DNA of 16,107 bases, from positions 1 to 16,107 of the forward strand of contig CAKURR010000031.1 of assembly GCA_934675735.1 (NCBI GenBank), given 5' to 3'. This document shows, one piece after another, positions 6,551 through 14,364 of this stretch. Made by a program: the position numbers and the translations under genes. Positions within the stretch are counted from its first letter, which is position 1. Each line of letters opens with the position of its first letter. Source of the DNA: an uncultured Clostridia bacterium. Its GTDB lineage: Bacteria > Bacillota > Clostridia > Christensenellales > Aristaeellaceae. The notes beneath the pieces were generated by a model, which did no database searches, had not been told where the DNA came from, and saw only the letters and a list, made by a program, of their open reading frames with translations.

Positions 6551-7747
6551 ATGGCATTTACGCTTGGCATGATTCTGGAAGCGCGCGAGCGCCTCAAGGG
6601 CGTGGCTCAGCGGACGGGCCTTGTGCAGTTCAAGGCGCTTTCCGACGAGCACAGCCAAATCTATTTGAAAACCGAGGATTTGCAGAATACCGGTTCGTTT
6701 AAGGTGCGCGGCGCGTATATCAAAATCGCCAGCCTGAGCGAAGAAGAACGCGTCTGCGGCGTGATCGCGTCGTCGGCGGGCAACCACGCGCAGGGCGTGG
6801 CGCTGGCGGCGAAGGCTTTCGGCGTGCCGGCGACCATCGTCATGCCCGCGGGCGCGCCGCTTTCCAAGGTGAAGGCCACGCGCGAGCTGGGCGCGAACGT
6901 CGTGCTCCACGGCAGCGTTTACGACGACGCGTATGCCGAGGCCTGCCGCATTCAGCAGGAGACCGGCGCGACGTTCATTCACCCGTTTGACGACCCAATG
7001 GTCATCGCGGGCCAGGGCACCATCGGCCTTGAAATCATGGACGATTTGCCCGACGTGGAGACCATCGTCGTGCCGATTGGCGGCGGCGGGCTGGCTTCCG
7101 GCGTGGCGGCGGCGGTGAAAATGCTCCACCCGAACGTGAAGGTTATCGGCGTGCAGGCCGCGGGCGCGGCGGGCATGAAGGCCTCCATCGACGCGGGGCA
7201 CGTCGTTTCGCTCGATACGGCCAAGACCATCGCGGACGGCATTGCCGTCAAGAAGCCGGGCGAGCTGACCTTTGAGCTGTGCAGCAAGTATCTCGACGAA
7301 ATCGTGACGGTCGATGACGACGAAATCGCGCAGGCGATTCTGTTCCTGATGGAACGCGGCAAAATGGTCGCCGAGGGCGCGGGCGCCGCGCCCGTCGCCG
7401 CGATTATGAACCGCAAGTTCGATGTGAGCGGCAAGGTGGCGGCGGTCATCTCCGGCGGCAACATCGACGTGACGATGATTTCCCGCATCATCGAAAAGGG
7501 CCTGCTTCGCGCGGGCCGCATGACCAAGCTCCGCATCCTCATGCAGGACAGGCCGGGCCAGCTGGAAATGGCCAGCCGCATCATCGCAGCCGAGGGTGCG
7601 AACGTCATGGTCGTGCATCACGACAGAACGGACGTGGATTTGGATATCCGCGACGCGATTCTGGAAATCACGATGGAAACGCAGGACCGCGAACACGCGC
7701 AGCGGGTCATCAACGCCTTGCGCGAGGGCGGCTTTCAGGTCTCCTGA
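6551..7747 (+). CDS. ilvA: Threonine ammonia-lyase (threonine dehydratase) with C-terminal ACT domain
   Basis: This 398-residue PLP enzyme deaminates L-threonine to 2-oxobutyrate, feeding isoleucine synthesis or threonine catabolism. PLP-binding Lys51 lies in TGSFKVRGAY; the substrate/cofactor loop SSAGNHAQG is at 74-82; the phosphate-binding glycine loop PIGGGGLASG is at 175-184. A single ACT domain occupies about 325-398 (TKLRILMQDRPGQLEM...). The length matches the roughly 400-residue class with one ACT domain, shorter than the 500-residue biosynthetic E. coli IlvA with two, so tdcB-like catabolic use is possible. AAAGGGAG (6536-6543) lies 7 bases before the ATG. I see no T-box, riboswitch or convincing promoter in the 210 bases upstream. 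No other isoleucine genes are adjacent. Confidence 0.9.
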   Translation: MAFTLGMILEARERLKGVAQRTGLVQFKALSDEHSQIYLKTEDLQNTGSFKVRGAYIKIASLSEEERVCGVIASSAGNHAQGVALAAKAFGVPATIVMPAGAPLSKVKATRELGANVVLHGSVYDDAYAEACRIQQETGATFIHPFDDPMVIAGQGTIGLEIMDDLPDVETIVVPIGGGGLASGVAAAVKMLHPNVKVIGVQAAGAAGMKASIDAGHVVSLDTAKTIADGIAVKKPGELTFELCSKYLDEIVTVDDDEIAQAILFLMERGKMVAEGAGAAPVAAIMNRKFDVSGKVAAVISGGNIDVTMISRIIEKGLLRAGRMTKLRILMQDRPGQLEMASRIIAAEGANVMVVHHDRTDVDLDIRDAILEITMETQDREHAQRVINALREGGFQVS

Positions 7748-7754
7748 ATCTTTT

Positions 7755-7829
7755 CAAAATCAAAAATAACGGACGCGCGGTTCGCGTCTCCCGAGGCCGT
7801 TTGGCAGGGGAGACGGGCTGCGCGTCCGT
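7755..7829 (-). terminator. Long hairpin between convergent genes, T-rich on the minus strand
   Basis: The outer stem ACGGACGCGC / GCGCGTCCGT (7769-7778 with 7820-7829) encloses a second stem GTCTCCC / GGGAGAC (7786-7792 with 7808-7814). On the minus strand the hairpin is followed by a T-rich run (7755-7768), so it fits as the terminator of the former alcohol dehydrogenase gene. On the plus strand no T tract follows, though the structure may still slow transcripts leaving ilvA. Confidence 0.65.
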
Positions 7830-7838
7830 CCGCATGTT

Positions 7839-8089
7839 CAGGCCGCCGTTAATCTGCTTGCGGCCCATGCCCACGCCCCATTCGACGCGGGGGATGGCGA
7901 CGCTTTCGCCGCTGCCCAGATAGTTCACAGAGCCGATGCGCCCGCCGGGCTTGAGGCACTTGACGGCCTGCCCGAAGGTCTCCGCGCCGCCGCCCGCGAT
8001 GATGACGCAGTCCACGCCGCGCCCGTCCGTCAGCTTGAGAACCTGCTCTTCAATCGGCCCGGTTTTGTAGCTGATGCAGACGCTTTCAT
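7839..8089 (-). pseudogene. Remnant of a zinc-dependent secondary alcohol dehydrogenase
   Basis: About 77 codons (roughly 8072 down to 7839) match the interior of clostridial/Thermoanaerobacter NADP-dependent secondary alcohol dehydrogenases. They carry YKTGPIEEQVLKLTDGRGVD, then VIIAGGGAETFGQAVK, LKPGGRIGSVNY and PRVEWGVGMGRKQINGGL, which is about residues 215-290 of the roughly 350-residue enzyme. The catalytic zinc and most cofactor-binding parts are missing. An AAGGAGG site (8100-8106) and ATGAAAG start (8089) typical of such a gene remain just upstream, but the ATG is out of frame with the body. Downstream, homology stops right after GGL, just short of the terminator. I read this as one gene with two deletions, one removing about 210 codons and one removing the last 60. 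It cannot make an active enzyme. Confidence 0.8.
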
Positions 8090-8109
8090 GAAACGGATTC
8101 CTCCTTGAC

Positions 8110-8427
8110 GGAAACTTGGGGTTATTGCTCGAAAAACATGGGGGCAAACGGGCATTTTTTCGGCCCCGCGCGCATAGAAATGGAAGGTAACGCGCGCCAA
8201 ACACGGAAAACGACATCGTTCGAACAATATACACAGGAAATTCAACAGAATCGACAGATTTTGTCGAAGAAAATTGATTCGGAACCGAAAATCACGCAAT
8301 GTATGGAAAAAAGATGAATAAACGGATAGCGGGATACAATAAAAATAAGATGTTTTCTGATATGATAACACAATGAAATGCACACAAAACAGGTTGTCTG
8401 CGCTTAAAAAACAAAGGGGAAGGCCTC
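8110..8427. other. AT-rich intergenic region with inverted repeats, no gene recognised
   Basis: This region lies between the dehydrogenase remnant and the sugar transferase promoter. Open frames here lack ribosome binding sites and protein-like composition. It includes a perfect 6-5-6 inverted repeat, TCGACA-gattt-TGTCGA (8251-8267), and an imperfect palindrome around TTCGAA near 8219-8224. It presumably held the promoter of the dehydrogenase gene on the minus strand; I could not fix a convincing -35/-10 pair. Confidence 0.5.
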
Positions 8428-8457
8428 TTGACAACGGGCAGACCTGTCCGATATAAT
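8428..8457 (+). promoter_or_regulatory. Near-consensus sigma-A promoter with a dyad in its spacer
   Basis: Perfect TTGACA (8428-8433) and perfect TATAAT (8452-8457) are separated by 18 bases. The spacer contains an imperfect palindrome, CGGGCAG-AC-CTGTCCG (8435-8450), placed where a repressor would block polymerase. It drives the sugar transferase gene through a leader of about 110 bases. Confidence 0.85.
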
Positions 8458-8573
8458 AAGACAACGAAGAAATCAAATGTTATCAATATGGGCGGCGCCG
8501 AGGAAAACCCTGTTTTTTTGTGCGGAAGGGCAGAACGCCGGAAGCCGGTTGCAGAGAGGGAGAGCAGACGGAT

Positions 8574-9335
8574 ATGGAGCAGAAGTATATCAAGCCCGCA
8601 TCGCTGTGCGGCAAGAGCACCGTGGCGGAACTGACGGTTAAAAAGGCCGGCAAGCCCGCGAAAATTTACACGCGGGAAGAGGCCTCAAACTGCGTCATCC
8701 TCGATGAAAAAGAGGTTCTGCACTCCAAGCGCCTGTATTGGTTCGGCCGCCGCACGCAGGATATCATCTTTTCGCTGCTGGCGTTGATTGTGCTCTCGCC
8801 GCTGATGCTCATCATCATGGCCGCGATTTATATCGACGACCCGCACGCCAGCCCCGTGTTCAGCCAGCTTCGCGTGGGGCGCGGGGGCAAGGTGTTCAAG
8901 TTCTATAAGTTCCGCTCCATGCGCGCCGACGCCGAGGATATGCTCCAAGACCTGCTCAAGGATAACGAGATGGACGGCCCTGTGTTCAAAATCGCCAACG
9001 ACCCGCGCATTACGCGCGTGGGCCGCTTCATCCGCAAGACGAGTCTGGACGAGTTGGCTCAGCTGGTCAACGTGCTCAAGGGCGATATGAGCATCGTCGG
9101 CCCGCGTCCGCCCCTGCCGCGCGAGGTGGAGCAATACGACGCGTATACCTTCCAGCGGCTGTATGTCACGCCGGGGCTTTCCTGCTACTGGCAGATTCAG
9201 CCGCACCGCAACGACCTTTCCTTTGAGGAGTGGGTCGATTTGGATATCAAATACATTCAGGAACGCTCGTTCATCACGGATTGGAAGATTATCTTCAAAA
9301 CCGTGGCGGTGATGCTCACGAGGCAGGGCGAGTGA
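8574..9335 (+). CDS. Undecaprenyl-phosphate sugar phosphotransferase (bacterial sugar transferase, monotopic PGT)
   Basis: This 253-residue membrane enzyme moves a sugar-1-phosphate from a nucleotide sugar to undecaprenyl phosphate, the first step of many exopolysaccharide, capsule or glycoprotein pathways. A basic N-terminal segment is followed by one hydrophobic hairpin-type helix (about 64-86, with LSPLML) and the catalytic domain. That domain shows KFYKFRSM (109-116), DPRITRVGRFIRKTSLDELAQ (143-163, with the catalytic Asp-Glu pair at 159-160) and MSIVGPRPP (172-180). It lacks the four-helix N-terminal module of WcaJ/WbaP, so it is the short form. I use ATG 8574 with GGGAGAG (8558-8564) upstream instead of the GTG at 8520, which has no such site. 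It has its own promoter and terminator, with no other glycan genes in the window. Confidence 0.9.
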   Translation: MEQKYIKPASLCGKSTVAELTVKKAGKPAKIYTREEASNCVILDEKEVLHSKRLYWFGRRTQDIIFSLLALIVLSPLMLIIMAAIYIDDPHASPVFSQLRVGRGGKVFKFYKFRSMRADAEDMLQDLLKDNEMDGPVFKIANDPRITRVGRFIRKTSLDELAQLVNVLKGDMSIVGPRPPLPREVEQYDAYTFQRLYVTPGLSCYWQIQPHRNDLSFEEWVDLDIKYIQERSFITDWKIIFKTVAVMLTRQGE

Positions 9336-9351
9336 AAACGGAATCAATCGG

Positions 9352-9380
9352 GCATCGGGGTGCGCTCCGGTGCTTTTTTT
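9352..9380 (+). terminator. Rho-independent terminator of the sugar transferase gene
   Basis: A 9-bp stem (9352-9360 with 9365-9373, two G-T pairs) with a TGCG loop is followed by seven T (9374-9380). It lies 17 bases after the stop codon. Confidence 0.92.
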
Positions 9381-9455
9381 GCGCCCTTCCGCCCCATAAA
9401 CGCACGTTATTGATAATGTATTGAGCGATATTTGACAAAATTCGTGTGAAAGCCC

Positions 9456-9484
9456 TTTCCAAAAGAAGAAAAGCGTTGTACAAT
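9456..9484 (+). promoter_or_regulatory. Probable promoter of the Cys/His repeat protein gene
   Basis: TTTCCA (9456-9461) and TACAAT (9479-9484) are separated by 17 bases, just upstream of an AAGGAGGGG ribosome binding site (9504-9512). A perfect TTGACA also occurs at 9432-9437 but has no matching -10 at the right distance. Confidence 0.5.
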
Positions 9485-9522
9485 AAAGTAAATATATTCA
9501 AATAAGGAGGGGAAACGTCATC

Positions 9523-12500
9523 ATGAAGAACTGGTTTCGGAAGATGACAAGCCTGCTGATGTGTGCGGCAATGCTGCTCGGCACATCGTGGGGCGTGATG
9601 CCTGTATTGGCGGAGGAGGTCGTGCTGGAGGCCACGCCGTCCGAACCGCAATGCACGCATGAGCATGTCACTTATGAGACGTATGAAACGGAGGGCAATG
9701 TACGCGAAACCTCATCGGACGCAATACATATGCGCACGATGAATCGTTATCAGAAAACGATTTGCTCGGGCTGCGAAAAAGTAGTGGACGACCAGTATCT
9801 TGGAAGCTATGAGAAGGAAGAAGCGCATACTTACAGCGGTATCATGTGTACGGTATGTGGACACGGCTGTATGCATGAAAATAAGAACATTGATGAAAGC
9901 GGTGAAGAGCCGACTTCGGAATGGACTTATTATGACGAATATACGGGGCACATGCGCTATGTGTGCGTCTATGAAAAGTGGACCTGCCCTGACTGCGGAG
10001 AGAGCGGCAGAACAGAGAAGCAAGAACAGCGTTTTGAACTGCATGCCTTCAAAATCAATGATAATCTGAGCCATATTTGTAAGGTTTGCAATGGTCTGCA
10101 TTGGCATGATTTCAGTGGCGGTGGCCTTTGCGGCATTTGCGGCGAACTCTGCCAACACACCAACAGGGACACTTGGACAGAAGGCGGTGTCGTCGAGGGC
10201 AGCTGGCAGCCGAAAGATGCGATGCAGCATGTCGGTCAGTGGGCTATTTATGACTGCTGGCGCTGCAGAGACTGCGGCAAGGAAGTCAAAACGCTGACGA
10301 GCGCCGAGGAAACCTTCGGCGGGCACGAATACGACGGGAATCAAACCTGCACGGTGTGCGGCTTCCACAACGATTGCGAGCACGCCAACAAGCGGGAATG
10401 GGTTAACGACAACTTCGTCAACCCGTGGACGGACGACGGCAACGGCCGCACGCATTCCACCGTGGTGCAGCGCGTGCACGGCTGGACGTGCCAGAACTGC
10501 CAGTATTTTGAGACGGTTTCGACCGAAGAGGCGGCGCGGAGCGGGCTGCACCAGTATTCGGACGGCGTCTGCGTGCTCTGCGGCGCGGCGGAAACCTGCA
10601 CCCACCCGACGCTGATTCATCAGGAAGAAAGCTATGAAGGCGAGTGGCACGACGACGGCAACGGCACCACGCATTCCCGCAGCGCAAACCGCGTGCTCCG
10701 CGCGCTCTGCGGCCTTTGCGGTGCGAACATCGAAAAGGTGCTGGAGGAGAACGTCGCTCAGACGGAGAACCACAAGGCCGGCAGCGACGGCGTTTGCTAC
10801 ACCTGCGGCGCGACGGTGGGCTGCACACATGCTAATGTGTACGACGGCATCGAGTACCGCGGCGTGGGCGACGTTGTGGATAACGGAGACGGCACGCATA
10901 CGCTCCGCAAGCGCGTGGTCAACGTCACGCTCTGCAAGGACTGCGGCAACAAGCAGGTCACGGAGACCGACGAGATTTTGACCGTGACCGACCCGCATAT
11001 TCTGGACAACGACGGCAAGTGCATCAACTGCCCGTATCAAAAGCCCTGCGAGCACCTGAACACTGTCGGGACGGATTTCGTCTATTTCGGCGATAACTAT
11101 CTGCCCAACGAGGACGGCAAGACGCATTGCCGCTATGAGCGCGTGATGGCGCGGCTCACCTGTAAGGACTGCGGCGCGACGAATATCGGTACCGTGCAGG
11201 TCATGCCGACGCAGAAGGTCACCGCCGACCACGATTACGACTATCGCGGCGTTTGCAGATACTGCGGCTATATCAAGCCCGCCGATGAGGTCTGCAAGCA
11301 CGAGCATACCAAGGCGATTTATTACAATGAAAACTATCACACGCTGAGCAAGAACGCGACGGGCCACGTCATGATTTCCGACTACATGGAGGAAGTGCTC
11401 TGCGCGGACTGCGGCACGCAGATTGCGCTCAACGTGGTGAAGAAGGATTTCATCTCGACGGATATGCATTGTTTCGCGCCTAACGGCGTTTGCGGCGAAT
11501 GCGGCTATCAGAAAGAGAAGGACGTCGTCAATCAGGCCTGCAAGCACGAGCACACGGTCACCGAAACCCACACGGTGCGCACGCTTGACGTTGTGAAGCG
11601 CGACGACAACGGCCACGTCATCAACGCCGTGGTCGCCGATGCGACCTATTGCGAGGACTGCGGCGAGCACCTCGGCGATACCAACGTGCGCAACGAGACC
11701 GTGACGGAAGGCCACGGCTTTGGCTACGACGGAAAGTGCCGCGGCTGCGGTTACAAGAACCCCTGCAAGCACACCCATGTGCATGAGGAAAACGGCGTTG
11801 CGTATTGGAACGGCATCCGCGTGGAAAACGACGAGATGCATTCCTATGTGACGTTCTTTGTGGAAAGCATCGTCTGCGACGACTGCGGCGAAAACCTCGG
11901 CGACACGCTCAAGAACCGAGAACCGCAGAGAATGAACGAATACCACGACTTTGACGAGGACGGCATCTGCACCGTCTGCGGCATGTCCAAGCCGAAGGAA
12001 ACGCCCGCGCCGACGGCCACACCGACCCCCGCCCCGACGAGCGACAGCGGCAATAGCACGAATAACAACACGACGAACGACAACACGTTCGTGCCGACGC
12101 CCGAGCCCACGGCCACGCCCGAACCGAAGGTCTCCGAGGCAACCCAACAGGTGTTTGACGCGATGGATACCCTCGACCAAGCGGCGGCTCAGAGCCAAAA
12201 CGTGAAGATTGAAATCGTCGGCATGGAGGAAATCATGCCCGAAGAAGCGTTCGCCCGCGTGCAGCAGCTCCCCGTGAAGGAACAGCTGATGATGATGCTC
12301 GCGGCGGCGGACTGCGGCACGGTTTCCAAATCCATCATGGCTTCGACGGAGATGACGTTCTCCGACTCGGGCGACGCGCTGTTCAAAGAGCTGAACAAGG
12401 CGCCCGCCACCGACCAGGACCGCGCGACGGTGGAAGCGCGCCTGACCGAGCTGTTCCCCGTGCACGTCATCATGCGCGACAACGTGTATTATCACGTCCA

Positions 12501-12639
12501 CGTGATGACGGTGAAGATGACCGTGGACGGCGTGGAGCAGACGTATTACTTCGGTCTGCGGCTGGATGAGTTCGGCCTGTGGCAGATGGTCGAGCTGGCC
12601 GAAACCGAGGTCGGCGAAGATACGCTGGTTCAAAAGTAA
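9523..12639 (+). CDS. Secreted protein of ten tandem Cys/His (zinc-ribbon-like) repeats with a Pro/Thr linker and unassigned C-terminal domain
   Basis: This 1038-residue protein has a Sec signal peptide (1-30, cleavage likely after PVLA). Residues 44-824 are ten repeats of 72-94 residues starting at 44, 116, 210, 285, 359, 434, 509, 591, 673 and 748. Each runs CxH, about 35 residues, CxxC (usually CxDCG), about 20 residues, His, about 8 residues, then G-x-CxxCG. Cys and His spacing is kept while the rest varies, as expected for metal or disulfide cores. A linker rich in Pro, Thr and Asn (826-868) leads to a Cys-poor C-terminal domain (about 870-1038, with EQTYYFGLRLDEFGLWQMVELAE). No sortase motif or C-terminal membrane anchor is seen, so it is probably released or held non-covalently. 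I do not recognise the family. Metal binding is inferred from the pattern. It is a single-gene unit with its own terminator. Confidence 0.85.
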   Translation: MKNWFRKMTSLLMCAAMLLGTSWGVMPVLAEEVVLEATPSEPQCTHEHVTYETYETEGNVRETSSDAIHMRTMNRYQKTICSGCEKVVDDQYLGSYEKEEAHTYSGIMCTVCGHGCMHENKNIDESGEEPTSEWTYYDEYTGHMRYVCVYEKWTCPDCGESGRTEKQEQRFELHAFKINDNLSHICKVCNGLHWHDFSGGGLCGICGELCQHTNRDTWTEGGVVEGSWQPKDAMQHVGQWAIYDCWRCRDCGKEVKTLTSAEETFGGHEYDGNQTCTVCGFHNDCEHANKREWVNDNFVNPWTDDGNGRTHSTVVQRVHGWTCQNCQYFETVSTEEAARSGLHQYSDGVCVLCGAAETCTHPTLIHQEESYEGEWHDDGNGTTHSRSANRVLRALCGLCGANIEKVLEENVAQTENHKAGSDGVCYTCGATVGCTHANVYDGIEYRGVGDVVDNGDGTHTLRKRVVNVTLCKDCGNKQVTETDEILTVTDPHILDNDGKCINCPYQKPCEHLNTVGTDFVYFGDNYLPNEDGKTHCRYERVMARLTCKDCGATNIGTVQVMPTQKVTADHDYDYRGVCRYCGYIKPADEVCKHEHTKAIYYNENYHTLSKNATGHVMISDYMEEVLCADCGTQIALNVVKKDFISTDMHCFAPNGVCGECGYQKEKDVVNQACKHEHTVTETHTVRTLDVVKRDDNGHVINAVVADATYCEDCGEHLGDTNVRNETVTEGHGFGYDGKCRGCGYKNPCKHTHVHEENGVAYWNGIRVENDEMHSYVTFFVESIVCDDCGENLGDTLKNREPQRMNEYHDFDEDGICTVCGMSKPKETPAPTATPTPAPTSDSGNSTNNNTTNDNTFVPTPEPTATPEPKVSEATQQVFDAMDTLDQAAAQSQNVKIEIVGMEEIMPEEAFARVQQLPVKEQLMMMLAAADCGTVSKSIMASTEMTFSDSGDALFKELNKAPATDQDRATVEARLTELFPVHVIMRDNVYYHVHVMTVKMTVDGVEQTYYFGLRLDEFGLWQMVELAETEVGEDTLVQK
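9652..11994 (+). repeat. Ten tandem protein-coding repeats (CxH...CxxC...H...CxxC)
   Basis: Repeat starts in nucleotides are 9652, 9868, 10150, 10372, 10597, 10822, 11047, 11293, 11539 and 11764. Seven of the ten units are 72-77 codons long. The second has an extra CxxC and His-rich insert (94 codons), and the seventh and eighth have 82 through longer junctions. The units are diverged at DNA level, so the array is old at least from the fourth unit on and is not a recent tandem duplication. Confidence 0.85.
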
Positions 12640-12650
12640 ATTATCCGCAA

Positions 12651-12700
12651 CAGGGCGCTTTCAAACCTGCAAGAGCAGGAACGGAAGCGCCCTGTTTTTT
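12651..12700 (+). terminator. Rho-independent terminator of the repeat protein gene
   Basis: The outer 10-bp stem CAGGGCGCTT / AAGCGCCCTG (12651-12660 with 12685-12694) encloses an inner stem CCTGC / GCAGG (12666-12670 with 12675-12679). Six T follow at 12695-12700. Confidence 0.92.
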
Positions 12701-12784
12701 GCTTTAGAGAAAACGAAAGGCGGAACGGTATCGGGATGCCGTGTATAATTCTGTATGAAGTTGCTCAAATGGCAGAAATTGCAC

Positions 12785-12813
12785 TTGAAATAGCCGAAAA
12801 ACTGCGATATAAT
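12785..12813 (+). promoter_or_regulatory. Sigma-A promoter of the Y-family polymerase operon
   Basis: TTGAAA (12785-12790) and a perfect TATAAT (12808-12813) are separated by 17 bases. The implied transcript start near 12820 excludes upstream in-frame start codons of the polymerase. I see no Firmicute-type LexA box (GAAC...GTTC) over it. Confidence 0.85.
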
Positions 12814-12861
12814 GCTTTTGAAATCATCCGAATGGCGACTGCTTCGGCGGGAGGAATCCGA

Positions 12862-14364
12862 ATGGACGGAAGAACGTATGTCGCAATCGACCTGAAATCC
12901 TTCTATGCGTCGGTGGAATGCGTGGAGCGCGGGCTTGACCCGCTGAAAACCAACCTCGTCGTCGCCGACCCGAAACGGACGGAAAAGACCATCTGTCTGG
13001 CGGTTTCGCCGTCGCTGAAGGCCTATGGCATTCCCGGGCGCGCGCGGCTGTTTGAGGTCGTCGAAAAGACGCGGGAGGTCAACGCGCGGCGGCGAATGAA
13101 CGCGCCGAAGCGCACGTTGACCGGCAAATCCTTCGACGCGGACGAGCTCAAAACTTCGCCCGAACTGGAGCTGGATTACATCGTCGCGCCGCCGCGCATG
13201 GCGAAATATATGGAGGTCAGCGCCGCGGTGTATCGGGTATATCTGCGGCATATCGCGCCCGAGGATATCTGCGTGTATTCGGTGGACGAGGTGTTTATCG
13301 ACGTGACGGGCTATCTGGCGACGTACCGGATGACGGCGCGCGAGCTGACGGTCAAGCTCATCGGCGAGGTGCTGGAGGAGACGGGCATCACGGCGACGGC
13401 GGGCATCGGCACGAATTTGTATCTGAGCAAAATCGCGATGGATATCGTCGCCAAGCACATCGGGCCGGACGCCAACGGTGCGCGCATCGCCGAGCTGAAC
13501 GAGCGAAGCTATCGCGAGCTGCTCTGGGACCATCGGCCGATTACGGATTTCTGGCGCGTCGGGCGCGGCACGGCCAAGCGGCTGGCGGATAACGGGCTGT
13601 TTACGATGGGGGATATTGCGCGCTGCTCGCTGGGCAGGGCGGGGGATTATCACAACGAGGCGCTGCTGTATCGGCTGTTCGGGGTGAACGCCGAGCTGCT
13701 GATTGACCACGCGTGGGGGTACGAGCCGTGCACGATGGCGGATATCCGCGCATATCGGCCCGCGACGAGCAGTATCAGCTCCGGTCAGGTGCTGCAATGC
13801 CCGTATCCGTTTGACAAGGCGCGGCTGGTCGCGCGGGAAATGACAGATTTGCTCGTGCTCGATTTGGTGGAAAAGCGGCTGGTGACCGACCAGATGGTGC
13901 TGACGGTCGGTTACGACATCGAAAACGCGGGCTATCGCGGCGAAACGGAGACGGATCGATACGGCCGCCGCGTACCCAAGCAGGCGCACGGCTCTGTTAA
14001 TCTGGGCGGGCATACGTCCTCCACCCAGGCGATTATGCAGGCCGTCGGCGGGCTGTTTGACCGCATCGTGAACCCGAATCTGCTGGTGCGGCGCATGTAT
14101 GTCGTAGCCAACCATGTGCTGCGCGAAGCGGATGCGCCGACCGCGCCGAAACAGCGCCAGCTCGATTTCTTTACGGATTACGCGGCGGAGGAAGCGCGGC
14201 GGGCGCATGAACAGGCCGCGCGGGACAGGGAGCGGCGCATACAGGAGGCGCTTATCGGCATCAAGCACAAATACGGAAAAAACGCCATCCTCAAGGGCAT
14301 GAACTTTGAGGACGGCGCAACCGCGCGCCAGCGAAACGCGCAGATTGGAGGTCATCAGGCGTGA
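12862..14364 (+). CDS. Y-family DNA polymerase (UmuC/DinB-like translesion polymerase)
   Basis: This 500-residue enzyme copies damaged DNA with low fidelity. The palm motifs are AIDLKSFYASVE (8-19, metal ligand Asp10) and YSVDEVFIDVTGY (139-151, with Asp142 and Glu143). Also present are KAYGIPGRARLFEV (53-66), the GIGTNLYLSKIAMD segment (181-194) and a helix-hairpin-helix part (about 230-252). QLDFF at 433-437 fits a beta-clamp-binding motif. An insert around 70-118 (RRRMNAPKR...) is typical of the UmuC-like clostridial and plasmid/phage-type group. I start at ATG 12862, with GGGAGG about 7 bases upstream and after the promoter, and not at the in-frame ATG 12736 that lies before it. The stop overlaps the GTG start of a YolD-like gene, the usual partner of these polymerases. 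Confidence 0.9.
   Translation: MDGRTYVAIDLKSFYASVECVERGLDPLKTNLVVADPKRTEKTICLAVSPSLKAYGIPGRARLFEVVEKTREVNARRRMNAPKRTLTGKSFDADELKTSPELELDYIVAPPRMAKYMEVSAAVYRVYLRHIAPEDICVYSVDEVFIDVTGYLATYRMTARELTVKLIGEVLEETGITATAGIGTNLYLSKIAMDIVAKHIGPDANGARIAELNERSYRELLWDHRPITDFWRVGRGTAKRLADNGLFTMGDIARCSLGRAGDYHNEALLYRLFGVNAELLIDHAWGYEPCTMADIRAYRPATSSISSGQVLQCPYPFDKARLVAREMTDLLVLDLVEKRLVTDQMVLTVGYDIENAGYRGETETDRYGRRVPKQAHGSVNLGGHTSSTQAIMQAVGGLFDRIVNPNLLVRRMYVVANHVLREADAPTAPKQRQLDFFTDYAAEEARRAHEQAARDRERRIQEALIGIKHKYGKNAILKGMNFEDGATARQRNAQIGGHQA

Noticed and set aside
8090..8234. Upstream extension of the dehydrogenase remnant frame as a larger coding sequence
   Set aside because: The extra residues show no homology and cross the ribosome binding site of the original gene; the homology starts only at about 8072.
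9652..11994. Regularly spaced repeats as a possible CRISPR array
   Set aside because: The period is about 225 bases, the repeats are conserved only at Cys/His codons, and the whole stretch is one open frame.
9712..12633. A 973-codon open frame on the minus strand opposite the repeat protein
   Set aside because: It has no ribosome binding site or promoter and reads as His/Arg/Ala/Val-rich noise. It arises because the plus-strand gene is GC-rich and biased in codon use, and the plus frame has a signal peptide and conserved repeats.
12814..12861. LexA/SOS operator before the translesion polymerase
   Set aside because: No GAAC-N4-GTTC palindrome is present. Only a short direct repeat TCCGAATGG and a weak CCGAA/TTCGG pair occur.
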